From positions 1 through 64,000 of the forward strand of contig NZ_RQRS01000013.1 of NCBI RefSeq assembly GCF_004335085.1: DNA of 64,000 nt, written 5' to 3'. Origin of the DNA: Pedobacter nototheniae (GTDB taxonomy: Bacteria; Bacteroidota; Bacteroidia; Sphingobacteriales; Sphingobacteriaceae). The stretch's first letter is position 1. Each line of letters starts with the position of its first letter. The position numbers and the translations under genes were made by a program. Below, piece by piece: positions 10,975-17,234 of this stretch. The notes under the pieces were generated by a model. That model was not told where the DNA came from and did no database searches. It was given only the letters and a program-made list of their open reading frames with translations.

Positions 10975-11631
10975 ATGAAAACGCTGCTCTCTTTTATTAT
11001 TATGTTAATTAGTTTTTCTGTGGTTGCACAGAAAAGTGATTCAACACATACTCACTATAGAATAATTCGTGGCGGAATGATAGAACATTCTACAGAATTA
11101 AAGTCTAAACCACATATTAAAAATGGCTCTTCCGAAATAAAATCAGGAAAAAATTTATTAGCAACAGGAATATATAAAGATGGCGAGCGCTTTGGACGGT
11201 GGCGTTTTTTCAAAGAATTAGATTCAATTGAGCAAGTATATAATTATACAACTAAGAAATTAGAATATAATAATCCTGACAAAGACATTATTTATGAAGT
11301 AGATTCGTTAAAACCAGGCGATAAGATTGTTTATCCTGCTAAAATAGGTGGCTTTTCCACGGGTTTACATTTTCTAATAAAAAAATTCTCTCCGCCAAAA
11401 GAATTTAAACAATTACCGGGTGAACATCCTATATTTTTAATTTTCTATATTGATGAGCATGGCAAGCTGACAAAATATGAAACTGAAACTGGTGGAGGAG
11501 AGTTAAAAAAGAAATATAGCATTGATCTAAAGGAATTACAAGCAGAAGATTTTGAATTTGTACCCGCATATGTAAATGGTAAATCTGTTGCAAGTAGGCT
11601 TATTTTTAAGAGTAGACTGACTGTCGACTAA
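10975..11631 (+). CDS. Hypothetical exported protein
   Basis: 218 aa with a cleavable signal peptide (FIIMLISFSVVAQ). Residues about 60-85 contain LLATGIYKDGERFGRWRFF, like one MORN-type repeat, and the C-terminal part (HPIFLIFYIDEHGKLTKYETE) recalls the TonB C-terminal fold found in many Bacteroidota envelope proteins. Neither match is strong enough to name. It stands alone between the ABC-F terminator and the DUF4397 gene. Function unknown. Confidence 0.6.
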   Translation: MKTLLSFIIMLISFSVVAQKSDSTHTHYRIIRGGMIEHSTELKSKPHIKNGSSEIKSGKNLLATGIYKDGERFGRWRFFKELDSIEQVYNYTTKKLEYNNPDKDIIYEVDSLKPGDKIVYPAKIGGFSTGLHFLIKKFSPPKEFKQLPGEHPIFLIFYIDEHGKLTKYETETGGGELKKKYSIDLKELQAEDFEFVPAYVNGKSVASRLIFKSRLTVD

Positions 11632-11698
11632 TCATCTTTAGAAAAAAAACATATTCATTGTAGCGTTTTTGTAGCGGGCCTCGTTTTAGGAGAAAAGT

Positions 11699-11714
11699 GT
11701 TAATGGCCATTAAC
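11699..11714. promoter_or_regulatory. 16-bp palindrome upstream of the DUF4397 gene
   Basis: GTTAATGGCCATTAAC is a perfect 16-bp palindrome ending 29 nt before the ATG at 11744. Its place and symmetry suit an operator for a dimeric regulator, but no regulator is encoded next to it and it may be chance in AT-rich DNA. Confidence 0.3.
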
Positions 11715-11743
11715 CAATTTATTTATAAAATTGATTTAACTAC

Positions 11744-12454
11744 ATGAAAACTAATCTTAACAACTACTTTGGTATTACATCAAAAATTATCTTCTCTCTG
11801 TTAGCGATTACCTTAATTTTTTCTTCTTGTAAAAAAGATTGGAATAATAGCGATCCAATTGAAGCTGCAGGAGTAGGTTTCGTGCATGCATCACCTGGAG
11901 CTGGTGCTTTAGACTTTATAGTAGATAATAGCAGAGTAAACGGCAAAATATTTACCTATACAAACGATATGGGTTATTTTGCAGCCTACCCTGGATCGAG
12001 ATTAATTGGTGTAACAAAAAGAGATTCGTTAAAGTACCTTACAACAACAAATGCAGCCTTTAAATCGGGCAAATTTTATTCAGTTTTTGTAGTTGATACT
12101 TTAAAAAAGAACAGCATCTTGGTTTTAGAAGATGATTTAAAAGCTCCTGAAACGGATAAAGCTAAAGTTCGTTTTATTAATTTAAGTCCTGATGCACCTG
12201 CATTGGATTTAGCTATACAAGGTCAGCCTGCCCTATTTGCAACTAAAGCTTTTAAAGAATTTACAAGTTTTGTTTCGGTAACACCTTCTGATAATTATAC
12301 TTTCGAAGTGAAAGAAAGTGCAAATCCAACAGTAAAAACAACGCTTGAAGGCGTAAAAATTGAAAAAGGAAAAATTTATACAATTTGGGCTAAAGGTTTA
12401 AAAAGCAAAACAGATAGCACCAAGTTTGGACTTAAAGTAATGTCTAACAACTAA
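11744..12454 (+). CDS. DUF4397 lipoprotein
   Basis: 236-aa surface or periplasmic lipoprotein; the lipobox region is LIFSSCKKDW. Two similar immunoglobulin-like halves are visible, each starting with the DUF4397 pattern: VGFVHASPGAGALDFIVD near residue 42 and VRFINLSPDAPALDLAIQ near residue 144. DUF4397 proteins are widespread in Bacteroidota and usually uncharacterised. The ECF sigma factor gene begins 130 nt downstream with its own promoter, so cotranscription is not required. Confidence 0.85.
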   Translation: MKTNLNNYFGITSKIIFSLLAITLIFSSCKKDWNNSDPIEAAGVGFVHASPGAGALDFIVDNSRVNGKIFTYTNDMGYFAAYPGSRLIGVTKRDSLKYLTTTNAAFKSGKFYSVFVVDTLKKNSILVLEDDLKAPETDKAKVRFINLSPDAPALDLAIQGQPALFATKAFKEFTSFVSVTPSDNYTFEVKESANPTVKTTLEGVKIEKGKIYTIWAKGLKSKTDSTKFGLKVMSNN

Positions 12455-12493
12455 TTCTACCCGGAACTTAGCATCATCCCAATTACATCCAGA

Positions 12494-12524
12494 ATTGTGG
12501 ATGGTGTTATTTTCCTTAATTTTG
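12494..12524 (+). promoter_or_regulatory. Possible promoter of the sigma factor gene
   Basis: ATTG at 12494-12497, a 19-nt spacer, then TAATTTTG at 12517-12524. The downstream box fits TAnnTTTG fully; the upstream box matches TTTG in three of four bases. Transcription would start near 12531, about 55 nt before the GTG start. Confidence 0.4.
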
Positions 12525-12584
12525 CCTTACAGTTTAATTGACTGATCTTAGCTAATCAACCTTTTTAATAAAAAATCGCCAGGG

Positions 12585-13169
12585 GTGATCAAAAAAATAC
12601 TCAGTTTTGAGGAAATTTTAAAGGGCTGTGTAAAAAACGACAACAGCTGTAAAGAAATGATGTATAAATCATTTTATGGCTACTTAATGGGTATTATTTT
12701 AAGATATACTAAAAACATTTCCGATAGTGAAGAGCTTGTTAATGATAGCTTTATAAAGATTTTTAAGAATGTTGGGAATTTTAAAGCTCCTAAAAATCCT
12801 GATGAACTTCAAAAAACCTTTAAAGGTTGGATTGCCCAAATTGCCTCTCGCACTGCAATTGATAAATTAAGGAGCAATAAGGCTCAATTTTACGTTGATG
12901 ATTTGGGAGAAGATGAACATCCTGTTACGCAGGTTTCTATCGCTTCTGATCTTCATGTTAATGATATTTTAAATTTACTTAATCATTTACCTGATACACA
13001 AAGGCTGGTTTTTAACTTATATGAAATTGAGGGATTTGCCCACGATGAAATTTCAAAATTATTAACCATCCCCGAAAACTCTAGTCGGGTTTACTTAACT
13101 AGAGCAAAAAACAAATTACGTACCCTTTACCAAAACACATTGGTTAATTCATATAAAAAAAATGGATAA
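12585..13169 (+). CDS. ECF-type RNA polymerase sigma factor
   Basis: 194-aa sigma-70-family factor. Region 2 is in the N-terminal half (SEELVNDSFIKIFKNVGNF, then FKGWIAQIASRTAIDKLR), and region 4 is the C-terminal helix-turn-helix (LPDTQRLVFNLYEIEGFAHDEISKLL, with SRVYLTRAKNKLR after it). The start is GTG at 12585. The stop overlaps the next ORF by 8 bases, which implies coupled translation. The partner encoded downstream has an N-terminal cytoplasmic segment and one membrane span, so it could act as the anti-sigma factor. Target genes are unknown. Confidence 0.9.
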   Translation: MIKKILSFEEILKGCVKNDNSCKEMMYKSFYGYLMGIILRYTKNISDSEELVNDSFIKIFKNVGNFKAPKNPDELQKTFKGWIAQIASRTAIDKLRSNKAQFYVDDLGEDEHPVTQVSIASDLHVNDILNLLNHLPDTQRLVFNLYEIEGFAHDEISKLLTIPENSSRVYLTRAKNKLRTLYQNTLVNSYKKNG

Positions 13170-14430
13170 AGAGTTAATTGATCATATCAAAACGCAACTC
13201 AATAACCATGAAGAATCTTATTCTCCTGGGGCTTGGGAGCGCTTTTCTATTCAGGAGAAGGATAAAAAACGAGGCTTTATTTATTGGCCTTTGTGGAGTG
13301 CTGCTGCTTTGGTTTTAGCTTTTGGCGGTATATTTTTCTCTTTATACAAAACAGAGAAACCAAATACCATTGTGGTATCAAAACCAACAATTGAAAAAGT
13401 AAAACCAACCGCTCCTATTTCAGATTCTAATACAATTAACACAGAAAATACTCTGGTAGAAAATAAGGTTCAATTAAATAACAATCAGACTAATTACACT
13501 AAGCATGGCGAGGTTTTTAATTCTTCATCACAACCTTTACAAATAGAAAACACAACTTTATCGGAGAGTAATACTGAATTAGTTGATTTAAATTCAAATA
13601 AATTAGAAGGTAAGTTGACTAACATTTCGATATTGCCGATACAAAAACAAAGGGATTTTGAAATTGTAAAAGAGAAGAAAAAAGTATCACCAAAAAATAG
13701 CTTTGAAGAATTACTGGCGAAAGATACCTTTCTTGCGCAACAAAAGGGGAAAATCAAAAATGATAAAGGTGAAAGTAAATGGGAACCAGGCATTTTTGTA
13801 GCTCCAGCTATGGGAAATGACAATAAGGTAAACATGAATTACGGATTCTCTCTTTCTTACAACTTAGCAAATAAATTATCAGTTAGCTCAGGTATTTCTT
13901 ATGCGGCATTAAGTTCTACAAGTGATCCATCTCAAAATAAAGGGGGTGGAAATATGGCTATGGATGCGCCTGCCCGCAATACATTTGCAAGCACAGATAA
14001 TAGCAGTAAAAGCCTACAATCTATTGATGCCAGCGTACGTGGTATCAGCATCCCACTGGAACTTAAATACAACATTAGCAACAAATTATATACTGGCATT
14101 GGAATATCAGCGATGGTAATTACCAATAATAAACAGCAAAATAATTACGTTGTTACTCAGGCGCAAAACACAACTGTTGTTAATGCAATGGGCTTTGCCG
14201 AACAAAAAATGCTTGTAGTTACTGAACGTGTTTCCGAACAACAATCTGAAACTGTAATTGCACCTGAAAAGTATTTAGGTTTTTATAATTTCTCTTTCGG
14301 TTACAAACAGAAGATATCGCCTAAGAAAAACATTGCTGTTGAACCCTTTTTAAGGGTGCCAATGAAAAATTTCTCTAAAGACAATTTAAACCTTACAAAT
14401 GGTGGACTGAGGTTGAAAATAGATTTTTAA
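13162..14430 (+). CDS. Membrane-anchored protein with C-terminal barrel, putative anti-sigma partner
   Basis: 422 aa. Residues 1-37 are soluble and include SPGAWERFSIQEKDKKRG, a pattern common at the start of Bacteroidota anti-sigma-like proteins. Residues about 38-60 are one membrane span, followed by a long Asn/Thr/Lys-rich linker. The last 220 residues are a predicted beta-barrel (PGIFVAPAMGNDNKVNMNYG, ending GLRLKIDF with a terminal Phe). The 8-base overlap with the ECF sigma gene supports a joint role. An inner-membrane span together with an outer-membrane-type barrel is unusual; the barrel may instead lie in the periplasm. Function is inferred from position. Confidence 0.65.
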   Translation: MDKELIDHIKTQLNNHEESYSPGAWERFSIQEKDKKRGFIYWPLWSAAALVLAFGGIFFSLYKTEKPNTIVVSKPTIEKVKPTAPISDSNTINTENTLVENKVQLNNNQTNYTKHGEVFNSSSQPLQIENTTLSESNTELVDLNSNKLEGKLTNISILPIQKQRDFEIVKEKKKVSPKNSFEELLAKDTFLAQQKGKIKNDKGESKWEPGIFVAPAMGNDNKVNMNYGFSLSYNLANKLSVSSGISYAALSSTSDPSQNKGGGNMAMDAPARNTFASTDNSSKSLQSIDASVRGISIPLELKYNISNKLYTGIGISAMVITNNKQQNNYVVTQAQNTTVVNAMGFAEQKMLVVTERVSEQQSETVIAPEKYLGFYNFSFGYKQKISPKKNIAVEPFLRVPMKNFSKDNLNLTNGGLRLKIDF

Positions 14431-14530
14431 GATTGCCTGAATTTAAACTACACGTAGCAAATAAATTACCCTTAAAAAGCTTCTACTTTTTTATATTTGT
14501 ATTTGGAAAACTGCTCATTTAATACAAATT

Positions 14531-14968
14531 ATGATAAGAATTGCTTTTATATTTTTAATGTTTATAGGCTTTGTGGCTAAAGCGCAACATGATCCAAGCG
14601 ACCAAATGGAATCGGCAAACTGGGATGTAATTGGTGGTGTTGAATTTAAAACCATTAAGCCCACAGAAATGTATGCCATTTACAATACAAACATTAAAAA
14701 ATACGAGAATAAACAATTTGACCTTACCGGATATATTGTACCAATTAAGGATGGAATGAAGCAAACCAAATTTATGCTTTCTACTCTCCCAATTAATCAA
14801 TGTTTTTTTTGTGGTAAAAATGGAATTCCTATTATGGTTTTAGTAGAAATGACAGAGCCGATAAAATTTACTTATCTACCTATAAGCGTTAAAGGTACAT
14901 TGAAATTAAACAAAGGAAATGCAATGGATAATCCTCCGATTGCCTTAATTGCATCAAAACAATTATAA
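14531..14968 (+). CDS. DUF3299-like exported protein
   Basis: 145 aa with a signal peptide (FIFLMFIGFVAKAQ). The core has DLTGYIVPIKDGMKQTKFML and a CFFCG motif followed by a VEM/IKF beta segment, which is the layout of the DUF3299 family. The two Cys may bind a metal or form a disulfide. Function unknown. The gene ends 20 nt before a symmetric hairpin. Confidence 0.65.
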   Translation: MIRIAFIFLMFIGFVAKAQHDPSDQMESANWDVIGGVEFKTIKPTEMYAIYNTNIKKYENKQFDLTGYIVPIKDGMKQTKFMLSTLPINQCFFCGKNGIPIMVLVEMTEPIKFTYLPISVKGTLKLNKGNAMDNPPIALIASKQL

Positions 14969-14988
14969 AACATAAAATATAGGAAATT

Positions 14989-15020
14989 AAAAAGGCTTCA
15001 AAATATTTTGAAGCCTTTTT
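14989..15020. terminator. Bidirectional terminator hairpin
   Basis: A 15-bp perfect stem: AAAAAGGCTTCAAAA at 14989-15003 and its complement at 15006-15020, with a TA centre. Runs of A and T at the two ends suit termination in both directions. It separates the convergent DUF3299-like and slyD genes. Confidence 0.9.
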
Positions 15021-15040
15021 AATTTTAATATCGTTTGTTC

Positions 15041-15547
15041 TTAGTGACCTGAATGTCCATCAGCACCATGAGCATGCCCATGCGCCAATTCATCCTGAGT
15101 TGCTTCGCGAACGTTTAAAATTGTTCCGCTAAACATTAAATTTTTACCAGCCATTGGGTGGTTTAAATCAACAGAAATAGTTTCATCGTGTACAGCAGTA
15201 ACGCCAGCTCTAAATTGGTTACCGTTATTATCCTGCAAAGGAATTACATCACCAACATTTGGCAATTCGCCACCAGCTTCAGTAAACATTGCTTTAGGTA
15301 AATCAGCAAAAGCACCTGGATCAATCTCTCCGTAACCATCAGCAGCTGATAACTCAAAGCTATACTCAGCACCGGTAGTTAAACCTGTTAAATGCTCTTC
15401 AAATTTAGGCAACATCATGCCTACGCCGTATAAAAATACTAAAGGATTTTGCTCATCAGCTTTTTCAACAAAAACTTGTTGTCCTTCTTCATTAGTAGTA
15501 TGTAATTCGTAAGTTAACGCTACTACAGAGTTTGGTGAAATATTCAT
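15041..15547 (-). CDS. FKBP-type peptidyl-prolyl isomerase, SlyD-like
   Basis: 168-aa cytoplasmic prolyl isomerase/chaperone. The FKBP half has PLVFLYGVGMMLPKFEEHL; the inserted flap domain lies at about residues 70-125 (DGYGEIDPGAF to NPGD-like GDVIPL); then VDLNHPMAGKNLMFSGTI closes the fold. The His-rich tail HGHAHGADGHSGH can bind nickel or zinc, as in SlyD. The gene now follows a copy of the yyaL 3' end: the remnant's stop codon is only 10 nt upstream of this ATG, so yyaL and slyD were probably adjacent before a cassette inserted. Its present promoter candidate lies within the cassette. Confidence 0.88.
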   Translation of the reverse strand: MNISPNSVVALTYELHTTNEEGQQVFVEKADEQNPLVFLYGVGMMLPKFEEHLTGLTTGAEYSFELSAADGYGEIDPGAFADLPKAMFTEAGGELPNVGDVIPLQDNNGNQFRAGVTAVHDETISVDLNHPMAGKNLMFSGTILNVREATQDELAHGHAHGADGHSGH

Positions 15548-15558
15548 TTAAATTAATT

Positions 15559-15628
15559 TATTGTAAATACTCTAATGCGTCCTCAACAGTGTTAACCGGC
15601 AACTGGCATACTTTATTTCGGCAAATAT
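15559..15628. repeat. 70-bp direct repeat, copy A (remnant of yyaL 3' end)
   Basis: Identical in 69 of 70 positions to 17236-17305, which is the 3' end of the intact YyaL-like gene. On the minus strand it still reads in frame [20 protein letters not shown] + LQ and a TAA stop. The one difference (C at 15600, T at 17277) is a synonymous TTG/TTA leucine change. It marks the left boundary of the inserted cassette and is best read as the displaced original gene end or attachment site. Confidence 0.9.
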
Positions 15629-15666
15629 TTATTAAACTTATTATAGTGCTTTTAAATATTGCTGGG

Positions 15667-15696
15667 CAAAGATAAGTTAATTATTTACCTAACAAA
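15667..15696 (-). promoter_or_regulatory. Outward-facing promoter in the cassette, likely driving slyD
   Basis: On the minus strand: TTTG (15696-15693), an 18-nt spacer, then TATCTTTG (15674-15667), a full match to the Bacteroidota promoter. Transcription would start near 15660, read through repeat copy A and enter slyD with a leader of about 110 nt. It lies inside the inserted segment, so the insertion may have brought slyD a new promoter. Confidence 0.6.
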
Positions 15697-15733
15697 AAAG
15701 ATGTGCTGATTGTTCTTAAAAGAATATAATTTT

Positions 15734-15759
15734 TAGTACTAGTACAAAATGTCGTACTA
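15734..15759. promoter_or_regulatory. Operator-like palindrome upstream of the cassette gene
   Basis: TAGTAC occurs twice in tandem (15734-15739 and 15740-15745), and after 8 nt its complement GTACTA follows (15754-15759). The palindrome lies 115 nt upstream of the ATG at 15874. It could be a regulator site for the 225-aa cassette gene or for the outward promoter; no regulator has been identified. Confidence 0.35.
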
Positions 15760-15873
15760 TAAACTTGGTTATTTCCAAATTGGATTTATTAAGATGGAAA
15801 CCTAAAAGGCTTAATATATTTTCTTTCACTGGAAGAAATTTACAGTTCAATATTTAAAAAGTATATTTATCCT

Positions 15874-16551
15874 ATGAGTGAAGAGATAACAACGAGAGCT
15901 GCATTTTTGAAGATAGGTAGCAAAAAAAACAGCTATGACCTCTTTAAAAATGGAACAATTTATTGCAACACCTTACATTATTTTGCTGACCTCAAAGATG
16001 AAAACAATCGAGGTGACTTTTACGAGACAGTAGATTTCATAAAAAACATTCAAAACGTTTATGAATTTCAAATTAGTCAAGGTGGATTTCATAGAAAACA
16101 ATCATTAGGTCCTGCAAAAGTTACTCGTTCGATTAATAGCAACCATTCTGTAGGTAATCTTTATTGTCTTTACACTTTGAGATTTCCACTTGATACACTA
16201 CAAACAGGAGTTTATAATCTAAATATTAATTGTGATATTGATGGGTACTGTGTTTATATCCATAATGTAAAGGAGTTTTGTTTGAGGGTTGAAAAAGCGA
16301 TTAGGGATAAAAATTTAAGATTTCAACAGGGTTTTGTCAAATATTTGGATTTGGAACAATTTGAGGTAAGAAAAAATTTTTTCTTAAAGGATAATGAATA
16401 CTGCAATCAGAATGAATATCGTTACTTGATATATAGTGATTCAAACCAATCACTGCGTTTGTCTATTGGAAGTATTGCTGACATTGCTTGTATTTCTCCC
16501 TTTAGTGAATTTAAAGAAAGAAAATTAGTAGTCTATAATACACTGAAATAA
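15874..16551 (+). CDS. Uncharacterised cassette protein
   Basis: 225-aa soluble protein that I cannot name. Its start (AAFLKIGSKKNSYDLFKNGT, then IYCNTLHYFADL and NNRGDFYE) follows a pattern I recall from scattered uncharacterised accessory proteins: an F-K-G segment, NGxIYxNxLxYF and a short RGDxxE block. The C-terminal half is beta-rich with several Cys and ends in a charged strand. No signal peptide, membrane span or nuclease motif is evident. It lies within the 70-bp repeat cassette and is convergent with the 152-aa gene (31 nt between stops). A defence or toxin role would be speculation from context only. Confidence 0.55.
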   Translation: MSEEITTRAAFLKIGSKKNSYDLFKNGTIYCNTLHYFADLKDENNRGDFYETVDFIKNIQNVYEFQISQGGFHRKQSLGPAKVTRSINSNHSVGNLYCLYTLRFPLDTLQTGVYNLNINCDIDGYCVYIHNVKEFCLRVEKAIRDKNLRFQQGFVKYLDLEQFEVRKNFFLKDNEYCNQNEYRYLIYSDSNQSLRLSIGSIADIACISPFSEFKERKLVVYNTLK

Positions 16552-16582
16552 ATATAAATTAGTTAAGGAAGTAGTGATAGTA

Positions 16583-17041
16583 TTATTTTTGGGCCAGGAT
16601 TTCGTTTTTGAGTAAAACGATATCCCCCTCATTTTTTTTATGAGATATTAGATGAATATAGTGGTCTACTTCATCATTAATCACTATTAATTGATTGACA
16701 TAATCATCATTGCCTTGCTTGTCAAACATCGCTGAGAATAACTTGCTCCGAAACTTTTGGGGGCTCATATTCTGCTTGTTTGCCCCTCTATTAATTTCAG
16801 CATGGTCACAATAACAATATAAGATAACATTATTCTCGGCAAGAAATTTTTTAAGAATGCATGCAAATTGACCAAGCGTTGAGCCGTTATTAATACCAAC
16901 ATTATTTTCTACTGATATAAGAACATCAACTATATCTGTCTTAACTCCGTCTGGAATTTGCGCTTTACCAATAAATTCGAATTGAATAAGATAATTGTGC
17001 CCCTCCTTTGTTATCAAGGGTATAATCTCTTTTTTACCCAT
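16583..17041 (-). CDS. Uncharacterised cassette protein, DUF6169-like
   Basis: 152-aa soluble protein. The layout, with YLIQFEF at the N-terminus, then STLGQFACILKKFLAENNVI, LYCYCDHAE, FRSKLFSAMF and VDHYIHLISHKKN, resembles the DUF6169 pattern as I remember it: a short beta domain, a helix, a Cys-Asp motif and an R..LF..F helix. That family has no known function. It starts 5 nt after the stop of a 45-aa ORF, a spacing typical of toxin-antitoxin or immunity pairs. It is part of the repeat-flanked cassette. Family call is tentative. Confidence 0.5.
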   Translation of the reverse strand: MGKKEIIPLITKEGHNYLIQFEFIGKAQIPDGVKTDIVDVLISVENNVGINNGSTLGQFACILKKFLAENNVILYCYCDHAEINRGANKQNMSPQKFRSKLFSAMFDKQGNDDYVNQLIVINDEVDHYIHLISHKKNEGDIVLLKNEILAQK

Positions 17042-17046
17042 TAAAG

Positions 17047-17184
17047 CTATTTCTTTGTTCCGAAATACTTTTCACGCTCAGAATCAAGTTGCTTTAATTT
17101 AACTTCTTTTTCTGATTGCAATTTTCTAACAAAAGTTATAAGCTTTGCAGAAGGATTATCGATATGTAATGTCTTAAGTGTCAT
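17047..17184 (-). CDS. Short 45-aa charged protein upstream of the DUF6169-like gene
   Basis: ATG at 17184, TAG at 17049-17047. The product begins MTLKTLHIDNPSAKLITFVR and continues as a highly charged Lys/Glu/Gln helix ending YFGTKK. The stop lies 5 nt before the next ATG, so translation is likely coupled. A promoter-like TATATTTG box lies just upstream (17199-17192) and would give an almost leaderless mRNA. Small size, helix prediction and position suit an antitoxin or accessory partner of the 152-aa protein; this is inferred from arrangement, not homology. Confidence 0.55.
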   Translation of the reverse strand: MTLKTLHIDNPSAKLITFVRKLQSEKEVKLKQLDSEREKYFGTKK

Positions 17185-17191
17185 TATAATA

Positions 17192-17227
17192 CAAATATAT
17201 AATATTTAAATTATTTACTACTACAAA
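17192..17227 (-). promoter_or_regulatory. Promoter candidate for the two-gene unit
   Basis: Minus strand: TTTG (17227-17224), a 24-nt spacer, then TATATTTG (17199-17192). The downstream box is a full match; the spacer is one nucleotide longer than the usual range. It sits directly beside repeat copy B and places the start of transcription within a few bases of the 45-aa ORF. Confidence 0.4.
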
Positions 17228-17234
17228 AGCTATT

